DNA from: Ceriagrion tenellum
Lineage: Eukaryota > Arthropoda > Insecta > Odonata > Coenagrionidae
Direction: 5' to 3'
Assembly (NCBI GenBank): GCA_963169105.1
Contig: OY720639.1
Location: 91,896,559-91,960,558, forward strand
DNA: 64,000 nt
Below are positions 35,502 to 46,604 of this stretch, piece by piece. Positions within the stretch are counted from its first letter, which is position 1; the number at the start of each line of letters is the position of its first letter. The notes under the pieces were generated by a model. It was not told the origin of the DNA. It did not search any database and worked only from the letters and a program-made list of their open reading frames with translations. The position numbers and the translations under genes were made by a program.

Positions 35502-36178
35502 TATTTACGAGACTTGTGTGGGCGAGAAAAATGATTGAAAATGCAACTTTTTGCAAGGTTAGACTTTCATTCATTAGTATATAATTGCCCACTTATCATT
35601 TCATGTCTAGGCTTTACTTTATGCATCAAATGATGGCAGTTGAGAGAGTAAATTTCCCTGATAGAACGACGTGTCACTCTTATTTACCATAAAGATACCC
35701 CGAGAGTATTAATTTATTATGTCTTTTGCACTTTTTTATGATAGATAAAAAATTCAAGTTGTTACCTTGACATTCAACATTTATAAATAACTTCAATTTC
35801 GAGTCCTTGTTTGCGCATTTAAGTCAAACTTTGAGCTTAAAATACGGTTTATCATTCGCTCATGCACTTAAATACATAAAGAAACTTGGCACTGACGCAT
35901 GGATACGGAATATGACAAAATAATGTCTCGTATTATATTGCACGCTTCAAGTAAAAGTTACATGTGGACTAGATCACTTAACTACTATTCTAACTAACCT
36001 GCGTTTACACGAGTTACAAATGATGATAACCAGTGACAACCCTAACAACCCAGCGTGGTTAAAAAGTTGCGTACGGTTAGCGCCAATCAGCGTTTACGCG
36101 GCGAACTTTTATTAGGGTTAGAGTTAATCTGGTTAGAAAGCTAGTAATGTAAACAGGGCATTGGTAAGGTTGATTTGG
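35502..36178. other. AT-rich spacer without a gene
   Basis: Nothing recognisable. Confidence 0.5.
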
Positions 36179-36180
36179 AT

Positions 36181-36356
36181 TGAATGAAAAAACACCTGGT
36201 TATAATTCCACGCTATATTTGAAACAACACGACCTAGCTTTCAGCATATCATGCCGTCATCAGGTCTATGTGCTGAAACCTAGGTTTCTGAATGCTGAAG
36301 CCTACCGTGTCGCTTCAAATAAAGTGTGAAATCATAACCAGGTGTTTTTTCATTCA
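36181..36356. mobile_element. Foldback element built from two inverted Penelope-type ends
   Basis: Arms of about 66 nt (36181-36247 and 36292-36356) pair, outermost TGAATGAAAAAACACCTGGT with its complement. The interior contains a hammerhead-like motif on the minus strand and half of a second on the plus strand (GCTGAAACCTAGG). It looks like the inverted terminal repeats of a Penelope-like insertion with almost no internal DNA left. Confidence 0.65.
36231..36263 (-). ncRNA. Hammerhead-like motif in the foldback element
   Basis: Minus strand: CTGATGA, extra C, stem II GGCAT-GAT-ATGCT (5 bp, one G-U), GAAA, GCTAGGTC. The stem III palindrome is degenerate (the plus-strand partner shows ACCTAGGT). 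All core residues CUGAUGA and GAAA are intact. Stem I pairing is partial. Confidence 0.5.
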
Positions 36357-37285
36357 TTACGGAGGAGTTCCACTGAGTAACGCCAGAGATAGTGTCTACT
36401 CGGAATTTCCAACTTATTATTATTATACCATTTAAGGGAATTCTAAGTATATAGATTTTTCTGCTATCGTTACCTAATTTATTTTTCATTTCAAGACTCG
36501 TATTTGGGTGGGCTTCATTTATTTCTTTCAATGATTCATTTTCTGCTCTGCGAAATACAAAATATCAGTTGAGTTATTGAGGTCCATTCTGACTCTCCCT
36601 GGATTTGTATTCACAGCCTTGTTCCCCCAAGTCCCACTTCAAAAAACGTCGCCTTTCCTTGCTTTTCCCAATCTTTCATCCTATTTTGGTACACCATTTC
36701 CTGTACTTGAACGTGTGTCCAGCGATGTGGTATTTAGTTTTTGTTCTGCCTAATCACTCCGATCCTGTAAGAGACCATATTTCGTAGTTTTCTCATCCAG
36801 GTAGGAGAGCATTGCTTTTATCGTCCAAAAGTCCCGCAATAAATTTACTCTGGCCCTGCATAGATGGTGCGACAACTCCCTGATTAGTCTTTTGATCAAG
36901 GCCTCCTGAAAGGTACCGAGATCATCACCCTCTCTATTTCTCCTTGGGTAAAGAGTGTAAATTGTTTATAGAGGCAGATTTGCTTTGCTAGCGTATTCAG
37001 AAAGTTGGTAATCATGCCCTCTTTCTTCTTACCAAATGACCTATGACTACTCTTTTCAGAGACTTTTTCCCAGAAGACTATTTCCTACTCAAACCTTCGT
37101 TCAATGCACCATTTATCACGATAACAAAAGTTTGACCCTAACATATGATTTATTTTTTAGATATTATTCACCTCAGTCCTCCTAAGTAATCACTATTCAT
37201 CCTCCTTCCATGGGTTGTGTCCTGATTTCCTCTGCCACAGGCCCCTGCGGCGGTTTTATGGGCAGCATGCAGATGTGTACATTCA
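36357..37285. other. AT-rich spacer without a gene
   Basis: A stretch at about 37230-37275 (CCTCTGCCACAGGCCCCTGC...) weakly resembles the family W 3' hairpin. Otherwise nothing is recognised. Confidence 0.4.
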
Positions 37286-37289
37286 GGTA

Positions 37290-38390
37290 TCAGTTTTTCT
37301 CTCCTTATTTCCTTGTTCAGCTCGTCATTGGTCGTGCAATCCTGAGATTGGTTTACTCGAGCCCTTAATCCTTTCCTATTTAATTTTCGGTGCCAAACTT
37401 CCTGGTAGCTTTTTCCATGTACTTTCCTCTTTATGTGGTCCATAAACTTCATCCTATGTCTTTCGCTACGGATTTTTCCCTCTATTTTATCTTCAATTAT
37501 GTTCTTCACAAACCCATTGTGTCTCAGTGTGTGTCCAGTTCATCTGGTTCTTCTTTTCTCTATCGTGTTTCATATTGTGATTACCTCCCCTGCTTTTCCA
37601 TAAACTTCATTAGTTATTATATGGTCCGTCCAATTTATCTTCAGCATTTTCCTCTAGCGCCAGATTTTGAAGACTTATATTCTGTTCTGATGAGCTTTTC
37701 CAATGGCTGATACTTTCGATGCATAGAGTTCCACGTTCAAAAAGAATGTTTTTACATACCGTTTTCTAGTTTGTAGCCCTATTCTCTTAGAGCACAGCAG
37801 TTGCCTTTTTCCCATCAATATCTTCCGAGATTGGGATATTCTTCGCTTGGTATCCGTTGCACTTATTCCATCCCATGTGATGGTACTTCCAAAGTAGGTG
37901 AAGGAATCCACTTGCTCTAATTTCTCTCTTCTCTGGGTGACTTCTAGATTCAGCTTCTCTCTTCCGCATGCTAGGATTTTAGTCTTCGTCTTACTTATTT
38001 TCACGTTGTATTCTTAGAGAACTTGACCCATTGAGTTTATGGACCATTAAAGATCATCGCGATTTCTAGTTATGACAGTAATATCATCTGCGAAGCGCAG
38101 CATATATATTTCTCCTCCGCCTATCTTTATTCCGCTCTGTTCGGTTTCTTATGTTTCTCCTATGTACATCTTCAAGTACATGTTATAGAGTGCTAGAGTG
38201 AAGCTGCATCCTTGTATTACTCTTTTGTCAAATTTAGCTTCTATTTGTTTTCTGCCTCTCGTTCGGATTGTGACGATTCGCTTACAATGTAGTTGGTACA
38301 GATTATTTTTCTGATGCTGTAATCCATTCCGAGTTTTTCCAGCAGTCTAAAGATCTTGATTAGCAATCATCCTTAGTTACATCCTCACTC
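37290..38390 (-). mobile_element. RTE-like LINE with RT palm and tail (family T, copy 5)
   Basis: The longest copy of family T. On the minus strand it reads, with frameshifts, KRVIQGCSFTLALYNMYLK (the RQG..LSP motif region), EIYMLRFADDITVITRNRDD with a FADD active site (near 38070-38110), KISKTKTKILACGREK, SFTYFGSTITWDGISATD, KRIGLQTRKRYVKTFFLNVE and GKAHQNR. The tail follows at 37300-37509. A 109-codon frame (37675-38004) is open. The tail and the FADD/GSTITWDG segments resemble RTE-clade elements. It is 5'-truncated and inactive. Confidence 0.8.
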
Positions 38391-39865
38391 TGACTGTAAA
38401 ATTAACTGTAATTAGTTGCTTCGCCTTCATACTGCCTGTCATAAATATTCCCTAATATCATCCTTCATAACAGAGAACTATCGCTGAGTTCTTTGCTTAC
38501 ATTTCTTTCCAATCATTTTCTCCGTCCTGGTACAAACCAAGAACTTATCCTTAAATTTTTTAAATCTTAAATCTATTCCAATTATATCTTCCTCTTAAAA
38601 AATGGCATTGAATCCAGTTTACTGCACGTTAAACATGAAACTCTTCGCCACCTTGTTTTTTAAAAGTATTTTTCCTTTAAAACAGTATCTCCAGTCCCGC
38701 CCTGTAGGAAGTATCTCTTTCAAAAACTCGAACCAAAAGTAAATTTTTGTTAGGTCAAATTTGGCTTCTATCACTACCTAAGTTCCAGTTATCATTCTTT
38801 TCCTTTTTGTTTATTTTTTCCTACTTAAATATTTGCTGTGATTTGATATAAATGCATACTATCATTTATGAAATAATATAGGGCTCATTTATGGAATGAA
38901 AATTGAAACTTAGCTCAAAATAGATGAATTGGATTAAAAGTGTAAAAAATTCTCATCCATATATTTCATATGCTCATCATAATTAATTTGCATGACATAT
39001 TTATGGTATTCCCGCCTCTAATTCAAACGAATTTCCGCTAAATTTTAAAGTGGCACAGAAGCGTAGGATGAACTGTCGCTTAAGGTATATTAGAACAATT
39101 TGATACCTACTTTTATATCAAATACCAAAACCAGATTTGAATGAATCAATTTTCAGTTTATCTGCAGATATATTGCTCGTTTTAAGAGTGAAGCAACTGT
39201 CAATGGGAGAGTTGAGAGATGTGGCCTTGGCAATACCTATCTGGAATGGCATGATTGGACATTAGCTTCACAGAACGAAACTAGTTTTTATCACCTCAGG
39301 AGGAAATGAGAGGCACATTGGAGAAATATAACATCTCGAATTTCTTATGGAACGGCTGATTCTTTGGGTTTCGGATCGAGGAGCAAATGGAAAATAAATT
39401 CTCTGAATGGCGAGAAAGTAGCTCCTCTCCACTTTTCAAGACGCGTATATGAAAGACTGAGTCATGTGGTCATTGATTCCATCATACATCTGCAGCCTAT
39501 GGTAACTGATTTCGTCGATGCCAATTTCGACGTATCGGCTTAACCAGAAAACTCAGTCGTATCAGGGAAAGACATCGAAACTAGCTTGGAGGGGGAAACG
39601 GCGGTAAGGGAGTAATGCAGAACTACTGGAAAATCAGGATTTAAAAAATAAGAGACTTATATTATTTATATTTGCCTGATTAACTCGGAGAGAATCTATA
39701 GAGTAAATCTCGGCTTTTGAAGATTGTTGGTGGGTAGGTGTTCCACAAACTAATTTTTTCGAATTTTCAATTTATTGCACTTTTTAGGTCAAATAGCCGA
39801 TTTTAAAAATAATGGTAACTAAAAAATATAGCATTATCCCTAAACTATTAATCATATTCAAAAAC
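38391..39865. other. AT-rich spacer without a gene
   Basis: No coding or repeat signal that I can support. Confidence 0.5.
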
Positions 39866-39867
39866 CA

Positions 39868-40525
39868 ATTTAATAATAATAATAAGTCCTCTCTTGCAAT
39901 TAAGGCAGTGCGAGCGAGATAGTTCCCTAGCCAAAATAGAGACCATATTCGATATATACGTTTTAATTTCACCAAATGTGAGACACCTGAATTAAATATC
40001 TCAGTATTAATGGTGCAATAATATAGTTTGACATGACGGAAATCGTAAGTAATCAAATAAAAATATCTAAATAAGTCTTTAACTTGACTCATTTTTATCA
40101 CGCGGTGCGTATAAAACTCCTTCAAAATGGATGGTTTATTGTGATCCCGAAGAATTGACTGCGGTGACAATATGATTAATTTTCAAAAATAGTTGAGAAA
40201 ACATAAAACCTTCACACTTTTGTTTTTTTGATGGTATCTAAGTGTAGGGAATGCCTCATTTTTAATATAAGGTCTCTCTGGAGTGCATATACGTACCATT
40301 TCCCATGTAAAAGAGCTGGTTTTTGTCGGCAAATATCTCGGAAAGTAATATGTAAGGGTTTAAATTTTTGATGTCAATGGAAGGGTGATATATTTTTCTT
40401 TAAAACAAGACCAAATTTATTGATTTATAAGTGAGATGATATTTCGCTCAATCTACCTCGCGACCTACGCGACCCTCGGTTCACCAGGCGAGGACTTCAC
40501 CCCGACATCACCGGGGCCGACCATA
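39868..40525 (-). repeat. SINE (family S1) split by a MITE
   Basis: The minus strand has a tRNA-like head (GGCCCCGGTGATGTCGGGGT..., 40458-40525) and, 560 bp away, the SINE 3' end (GCAAGAGAGGACTTATTATT, 39868-39900) with its ATT tail. The DNA between is the MITE-like element at 39898-40458. The B box is lost at the insertion point. Confidence 0.6.
39898..40458 (-). mobile_element. MITE-like element (copy C), inserted in a SINE
   Basis: Full-length inverted copy of the 15.64-kb element. On the minus strand it starts AGGTAGATTGAGCGAAATAT and ends CTATCTCGCTCGCACTGCCTTAA. Internal landmarks (ATGGTACGT, CCAGAGAGACC, ATGAGTCAAGTTAAAGAC) are in the same order. TTAA lies at one edge. The 128-codon frame inside (39784-40170) is not recognised. 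Confidence 0.62.
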
Positions 40526-40830
40526 AAGTAAATAGACATAAACTAAATATTTAAAGGAAGAGTAATCGACTAGAATGCCCTGGTTATACTTTTGAATATA
40601 GACATAGTGTATTATTTTCTATCTAGCCCTTTTTTCAACTCATCTCAAAAGTTAAAATTTAGTTATTAAAAATTTCATTTTCCCTCCACAGACAAACTGA
40701 TTATTAATGCCGCGCGTCATGGAAGCCTCAATTTCTCCTACCCTCCCTCACTGTAATTTTTTAACGATATTCTTTATACATGTACAATGAATAACAGAAA
40801 AGGCATTTTTTACTCAAATAAAATTTAATT
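40526..40830. other. AT-rich spacer without a gene
   Basis: Nothing recognisable. Confidence 0.5.
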
Positions 40831-40831
40831 T

Positions 40832-40864
40832 GACCATGGTTTTAGTGTACCACATCATCATCAG
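40832..40864 (-). ncRNA. Hammerhead-like motif (ACCATGGT family)
   Basis: Minus strand: CTGATGA, extra T, GATGT-GGT-ACACT (stem II, ancestral ACATC inferred), AAAA for GAAA, CCATGGTC. The catalytic core is intact except G12 changed to A. The 8-nt ACCATGGT palindrome matches the 45.0 and 61-62 kb motifs. Stem I pairing is poor, so this copy is probably inactive. Confidence 0.45.
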
Positions 40865-40865
40865 G

Positions 40866-42170
40866 TCTTGATGACGATCATTTTGGTAATGTACTACATC
40901 AAAACAATGATCGAATAAAATTATATCTGAGCGGTAAATTACATTTACCATATCAGAACTTATACTTATATTTTTGATAGTATACCCATCATTTACTACT
41001 CATATTGACCCTGGTTAAATAAGCATCATTTATAAGTGCTGGCAATATTTGTCGGCCGAGTAAATCAATTAAATTCTCTCCTCGTGCAGAACTTCGTGTT
41101 CTAACGTTTTTTTTTAAAGCCCTGTCGTGTATGATCATTAAAAATACTCAGATCTTACTAGTTTTAGCTAAACATACATGGTTTATTATTCCCTGACAAT
41201 ATAAAAATGACAAAAAGTTAGATATATGCAGTTTACAACAGCTATTACGAGATGTTCCTCTTCCTGAGCAGTATTAACGTTTACAGACTTCTTTGTGTCT
41301 CGCGTCCTAGCACCCTCTGCCGTACATTCATGTGGCGACTAGAATAGTTAAAAGCTATTTGACTCTGTGTTTGTAGTAAATGTTAGTGATTTCATTATAG
41401 GTGCTGAATCCATTATTCTATAATTTCCACAGGATTGAAAAATACGTTTTTTTAAGATAAATTAATTACGGTAACAACTATCAGGGATGATATTTTCAAT
41501 GTCGAGTCCACGTCATATGTATTTATCAAATTCTAGTCTTCTAAAAGAGAGAGAAAATATCATATTACAATAAATGATTTTTACTAAAAATTATCATTTA
41601 AAATCATTTACAAACATTGTATTTCTTACATCTGCTTCATCCCCCATTTCCAAACTAGCAATTCAACCTAATTCCTGCTCGCACACATTACAAATGTCTT
41701 ATCGCCAGTTGGATTAACGACAAATATGTATTCAATTACGTAATGGAACCCATAACCCATGTCAACCATTCAATAAGTGTGGCAGAAATATTTGATAAAT
41801 TAATTTGTTTCATTATTTATGGCATGAATTTATGAGTTCCATAAGTAGCCAAGATGGCGGATGCGCTATGAACCGCTTAGAGACTTAATTACCAGAAAAA
41901 TGAGTAGCATTCTCAATTATTCATAGGCTAAACTTTCATAAATTTTATCCACCGGTAGAAGATTAGATCAAATATTTGAAGGTAATAACTATTGGTGAAT
42001 AAGTTACGCAACTAGTATATGTGTTCCTGCAATCCGAATATTATTTGAGAACTATAAATTCATGGATCTCATAACTATTGATTCCATAACAAAATGTTCT
42101 CGCAACCGGCCATCAGTCACTTGAATTCTCGTAAATCTACCGCGAAATAAATTTCAATAGGGTAACGCCA
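40866..42170. other. AT-rich spacer; faint LINE W end near 41.3 kb
   Basis: At 41313-41345 CACCCTCTGCCGTACATTCATGTGGCGAC resembles the family W 3' hairpin on the plus strand, but flanks are not alignable. Otherwise no gene. Confidence 0.4.
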
Positions 42171-42670
42171 ACTTGCATTCACATTTTACCAGTATCTGAG
42201 TAACTAGATGGCCATGTAAACGGTGAATAAGTATCGCCGCCGCACTCTCTTATGGCAGTTCGCACGTTAGTATGAAGATATGGTGTGTGGGAAATGACAA
42301 CCCTCCTATACGGACGTGATGGCCTCAATTTCGCCCGGGTGACAGTGTCATTTACCCATCCGCTTCCAATCTCCAGGACGACGGATCCGATGTCCACCCT
42401 CTCCTCTCTCAGCCAATGGATCTCCGTCGCATCGCCCCAAGTGGAACCCGAGAGAGACTCCCCCTCTTCACGTGAGACATGCAAATCGCGGCGGTGCACA
42501 GGGAGGACTACATCACACCGCTTCCCTTCCCCGCACACACCGTACACCAACCACCCGTCATGAAATCCACGAGAGACGAGATTTTGCGTGAGCGGTATAC
42601 GACATACACTTCTCCCTAACCCGGACCTCTCCTTCCCCGCTCCGGTCAAACAGTGACGCAGGCTAGGGTC
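42171..42670. other. GC-rich patch with a 156-codon open frame
   Basis: The minus frame 42179-42649 (156 codons) is the longest in this patch, but a 92-codon frame lies opposite and no domain is recognisable. Composition is GC-rich relative to both sides. I cannot tell a decayed exon from chance. Confidence 0.35.
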
Positions 42671-42998
42671 GAATTTAATATACTCAAGGTGGCTAGGCTA
42701 TAACCCTAGGGTCACTTATTCCAAAAATTCTGAAAACATAGATAGAGCATCCTTGAAATATGCAAAAGCAGTTTTTTAACGCTCATGGACATTATCCGAT
42801 GCCAACCGCCATTGTTCTCTATTCATCCACAGGCCTTCTGGCAACTGCTCTTCCCTGAGTGCCATTTCTAACCCTTCTCTCCAACTAATTCTGAGCCTTC
42901 CTCTTTTTTCTACCCTGTGGATTCCCCATTAAATTTGCTTAGGCAATCTCTCGTTCGTACTTGTGTGGTATGTAACCATACCACACAAGCTGGTTTGG
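42671..42998. other. LINE-like or spacer sequence, unresolved
   Basis: The 42780-42960 segment has the minus-strand texture of an RTE-type RT, but no motif could be read with confidence. It holds the hairpin at 42960-42989. Confidence 0.35.
42960..42989. repeat. Perfect 13-bp hairpin
   Basis: CTTGTGTGGTATG (42960-42972), loop TAAC, CATACCACACAAG (42977-42989): 13 of 13 pairs. No U-tract or operon context exists, so it is not a bacterial-type terminator. It may be a fold-back duplication of a short segment. Confidence 0.9.
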
Positions 42999-42999
42999 C

Positions 43000-43330
43000 A
43001 AATGTTATCGACCATTGAGTCTGAGACTCCCATTATATTTCATTACTCTCGCATTCGAGATTCTTTCCCATCTGGATACACCCGCAATTTATCTCTCTGG
43101 GGAGATGAAAACCCTAGGGGACATGTCCCCAGGTGGTGGATAGGGGACTTCCCTAATCGGTTAGCTATCAGCTTGACCGACTGGTAGGTGGAGAATAAAA
43201 ACCACCCGCAGACCGACAGGGAGGCAGGCGGAAGAGGCTCTCAAGCTGTAGTCGAAGCAACTCATCTAAGAGATGCACACTCCGTAATCAAACCCTGGTC
43301 CTCCAGGTTGGTGATTCAGGTGTCGAGCTA
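43000..43330 (-). repeat. Possible tRNA-derived SINE remnant
   Basis: The minus strand has GTTAGCTCGACACCTG (A-box-like, near 43330) and, at tRNA-like distance, GGTTTGATTAC (two mismatches from the B-box consensus). A GC-richer body with several internal inverted repeats follows (for example GGGGACATGTCCCC at 43118-43131). No second copy is recognised. Confidence 0.35.
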
Positions 43331-44739
43331 ACTTCTCGAAAATTGAAAAAAAGCAAATGTTAAAATGCCCAACAATTGCCTCGGGATGGATCCTTGGAAT
43401 ATGTTATGTGAACTGAAATGAAAAAAAATTGGGTTTTCAGGCCATTTTTTCTGTAATGCAGCGTTCAGAGTATAGATTTTAGCACAGGTTATAATGGATA
43501 TTATTCAAATTACGGCTGAAATACCTCAATTTGAACAAGAGGAGCATATGAAATCTTATAGTGAAGACTGTTTTTGGGGTGTGAAAAGTCCGGGAAAATT
43601 GAACAAAAATTAAAAGACCGTAATCTTTCCCCAAATTCATTAAACGTATAGGCAAAATACTGTAGTAATTGAAGAAAAAATGCGATAGTTATATGCAAAC
43701 GGCACTGAAGGTGGCTCCTATAGCTGGACATATGGGATCATTCAAAATATATTCGTGGATTGATGTATGTATTTTTTACCTGAATTTTGGTTTTTAATAG
43801 GAAAATTTAATATCAGTAAGGCTGGATTTTTTGAGCAGCAAACAATAAAAATGTTTAATTTTATATTTGCTTTGACTAATATTTAGGCAAGAGCCACCTC
43901 AAAGCATCTCTAAAGGATAGCGTTTATAGTGGGTGAGACGAGGAGGGGCCCAAAAACGAAGCGTATGAGAATTTTGTGTATTTGAATCATTCATATGGGT
44001 GTCACGCAGTCTTACCGATCGGATTTTATTACCGGGATATCATTGAATGAGTGAAATATCTCTACTTAATTCATCATAATCAGCGTCCTAGACGTATGAT
44101 TTATCCATCTGAATATTTCAAGCACATCAACATGTCAAAATGTACGTTTTTACACCACATGACTCCTTATATACGCGTTAGAAACTATCTCTACGACATA
44201 ACCCCCAGAAAGCCCCTCCTAGGCAATGTCGACCAATATTCCGCCCCTGTTTCCACTCCTGCTGCCGCCGGTTTACCTGTCCGTTGTAATTCTCTACATA
44301 GTAATCTTTCCCGATGTTTTCTCTTCTAATACTATCCAATAATATTCCGCTGCGCTTGATCTGAAGAAAACTGATGATTAACTAAAAGCTCATGTGATAC
44401 CATCGTGTATCCTGTAAGCTGACCACAAAGAGAAAAGGTTCATTCTTAGTTAAGGCCATAATTGCCTGGGCTGGGTTAGTAGAGAGTGAAGGAGTGATCA
44501 ACTAACATATTGATTTTAACATTTGAAAGGTTAAATTTTCTAACAAGTCCATTGTCTTCGCTAAACCAGTGAGAGCGGTAAAGCATTCTGCTGTATTAAT
44601 AGATGAGAGGGAAGGTATGTCAAAGCTTTGGGAAAGGGACCACTACATGATCACTACCCCCCCCCTTGCCTAGGTGTGGCGTATGTGTACACCGTCATTT
44701 CCTATGATACCCTCGAAAGGTCCACTTCCCAAAAAGAGA
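43331..44739. other. AT-rich spacer without a gene
   Basis: The 92-codon frame at 44051-44329 is not recognised. CTGATGATTAACTAAAAGC near 44370 superficially resembles a hammerhead core, but pairing is absent. Confidence 0.45.
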
Positions 44740-44809
44740 AGTATCAGGAATAATATGGAGGAAGTTCAGCATAATGAATCACATGGGGCTTTCTTTCATC
44801 CTTTTGGTG

Positions 44810-45060
44810 TGCTTTCCCTGTTACTCCTCCCCTTCCCTCCCTCCTCTTAACCTTCCTTCGTTTCCCTATTTCCCTTCCCCTCCCTTTCTTCACTTTGTCC
44901 TCCTCCTCCTCCCCAACCACCACCAGCCTACCCTTCCCCCCTTTCTCCTCCCTACCCCACCTCCTCCTCAGCAAAATTTTGTATATATATATCCAATCAG
45001 TTTTTGTGTATGTACCCGATGATGATGCAGAGCATCGAAACCATGGTCGTATTAAACCTT
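44810..45060 (+). mobile_element. Penelope-like 3' end: pyrimidine tract plus hammerhead-like motif
   Basis: A long pyrimidine tract (44810-44970) is followed by GTATATATATATCC (44981-44994) and a hammerhead-like motif at 45016-45048. The same order occurs at 25.0, 53.9 and 61-62 kb. Penelope-like elements are known to carry hammerheads in their terminal repeats, so I infer a Penelope-type tail. No coding remnant is readable upstream. Confidence 0.5.
45016..45048 (+). ncRNA. Hammerhead-like motif (ACCATGGT family)
   Basis: CCGATGA (U4 to C), extra T, GATGC-AGA-GCATC (5 perfect pairs in stem II), GAAA, CCATGGTC. The 5' flank GTAC pairs with GTAT after the cleavage-site C (4 bp, stem I). Only U4 departs from the hammerhead core, which would be expected to cripple catalysis. 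Confidence 0.6.
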
Positions 45061-45465
45061 ATCTAGTGGAAATTTGCCATTTATGTGATTCATTGACCCA
45101 CATTCTGGTTGAATATTTCACTTTCTTGTAATATTGACCACCACACTATGTTACGCTGATAAATGTGGCTAACTATAAAGGTTGGTAGCCGAAGGACCCA
45201 GCAAACCCAGGAGAGATGATCTGCCACCTTGGAGATGTCAATTTTCCGAAGTCGTGGCACTATTGGGATCACTGAGTACACACGTTTCAGTGTATAAGTA
45301 ATGAAGTTGCGTTTTTACGTTAGTGTCTCCCTATTTCTGTGAGAATCATTGACAGTGCAGGGAAAGAATAAATGTTTCATCCCTCAGTTTGGCAATGTAT
45401 CTCTCATTTTTATTTAATTTGGGTTTTTTTTCATGTTATGTGAAACTAGCGTACAACCTCCAACT
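45061..45465. other. AT-rich spacer without a gene
   Basis: Nothing recognisable. Confidence 0.5.
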
Positions 45466-45471
45466 GTCTAG

Positions 45472-46469
45472 TTGAGCTACTACCTCCTGCATTCGACGCC
45501 GGGGGACCTAGCGTTCCTCTTCCAGGTGACGAAGAGGGCAGCGGACGAAATCGGTCTGGACTTTGACCTGTCATCCGACGGTAAAGACAGTAGCACGTCA
45601 ATCGTGTCACTGAGGGCAGACGTCTTAAAGCTCGAGGTCAAAAAGGTTGAGCAGAAGACCTTGCTCAAGACACATACCGATAAGCCCATGCATGGGTGTT
45701 TCTACCGAAACATGGAAATACATGGGCTATCGAAGGAGCTGACGTCTGCCTTCCTTCGTTCCGCGGGTCTCAGGTCCGAAACAGAGGGTTTCGTTCTCGC
45801 GTGCCAGGATGGTGTCATCAACTCTCTCGTGTACCGCCGAATTATATTCAAGGCGGGGGTGGCGGACACGAGATGCAGAGCGTGCCGAGCCAAGCCGGAG
45901 ACTTTGAGTCACCTTCTCTCCGGCTGCAGTTATTACGCGCAGTCAGCGTATTTAGCTCGGCACAACGCAGCTCTGCGGGTGTTGTATTTCCATCTCCGAC
46001 ATCATTACGTCATCGACGAAGTACATGTGCTGCCCTATGCTCATGGAGATATTGAGTCCGTCGTGGAGAACGACAAAATAAAAATCTGGTGGAATTTCTC
46101 ATTCCCCACCACCAGGCGGTTGGAGGCGAACAAGCCTGACATCGTTCTCCTCGACCGCTTATCGCGTTCCATGTTCGTAATTGAGTTTTCGGCTCCGGCC
46201 GATACGAACTTGGACGCGAAAGAGGCGGAAAAACGGACGAAATATCAAGACCTGCTGTTCGAACTTCGGCAGATGTACCCGGGACACTCTATAAAACTAG
46301 TAGTCCCAGTCATAGGTGTGCTCGGTGGAATCAAGGGCTCGCTGATACAGAGCATCAAGTGTATCCTGCTTGCGTGGCACAGGCGGAATCACTTGCAGCC
46401 CGCATACAGAAGGCCGTCTTCTTGGGGTCGCTCCGTCTGCTTCGCGCGCACGACCCGAACGCAGCGTAG
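45472..46469 (+). pseudogene. C-terminus of an R2-superfamily (REL-type) LINE, one frameshift
   Basis: This is the C-terminal module of a non-LTR retrotransposon that uses a restriction-like endonuclease. The frame from 45472 holds a CCHC knuckle (CRACRAKPETLSHLLSGC, C135, C138, H147, C152) and then a PD-(D/E)XK-type endonuclease core, KPDIVLLD (residues 221-228) with VIEF (E238) and KRTKY (K254-K257). Upstream lies the usual HGLSKEL / GLRSETEGF / ACQDGVINSLVY connector. The RT domain is missing: homology starts at about 45470 on a TTG that only opens the frame. A single-base loss near 46365 shifts the frame; the conserved tail AARIQKAVFLGSLRLLRAHD then ends at TAG 46467-46469, while the 363-codon frame runs on to 46563. 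GC content is well above that of the flanks. Confidence 0.82.
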
Positions 46470-46604
46470 TCACAGATCCGATGGGTTTCGGAAGCGGCTA
46501 CGAACTCTGCACCGCCCCTCTCGAGTTCTCGGCCGTTATGACGGCAATGAAACCCGATTTTAGCCGGGGGCTCGGAGGGGAAAGTTACAGAAGTAACAAA
46601 AAAA
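46470..46604 (+). other. 3' UTR and A-rich tail of the REL-type LINE
   Basis: GC-rich sequence after the TAG at 46467 ends in an A-rich tail at about 46598-46616. The tail abuts the minus-strand LINE 3' end that follows, so the two are arranged tail to tail. The exact junction is blurred because both tails are A/T-rich. Confidence 0.6.

Noticed and set aside
37230..37275. Further LINE W 3' hairpin on the plus strand
   Set aside because: Resemblance limited to about 30 bp, and the surrounding sequence continues as family T.
41313..41345. Further LINE W 3' hairpin at 41.3 kb
   Set aside because: Hairpin half lost and flanks unalignable; mentioned only as faint debris.
44360..44400. CTGATGA near 44.37 kb as another hammerhead
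   Set aside because: No stem II pairing, no GAAA at the right distance and no palindromic stem III.
45480..45689. Antisense open frames within the REL-type LINE
   Set aside because: Shadows of the GC-rich sense frame.
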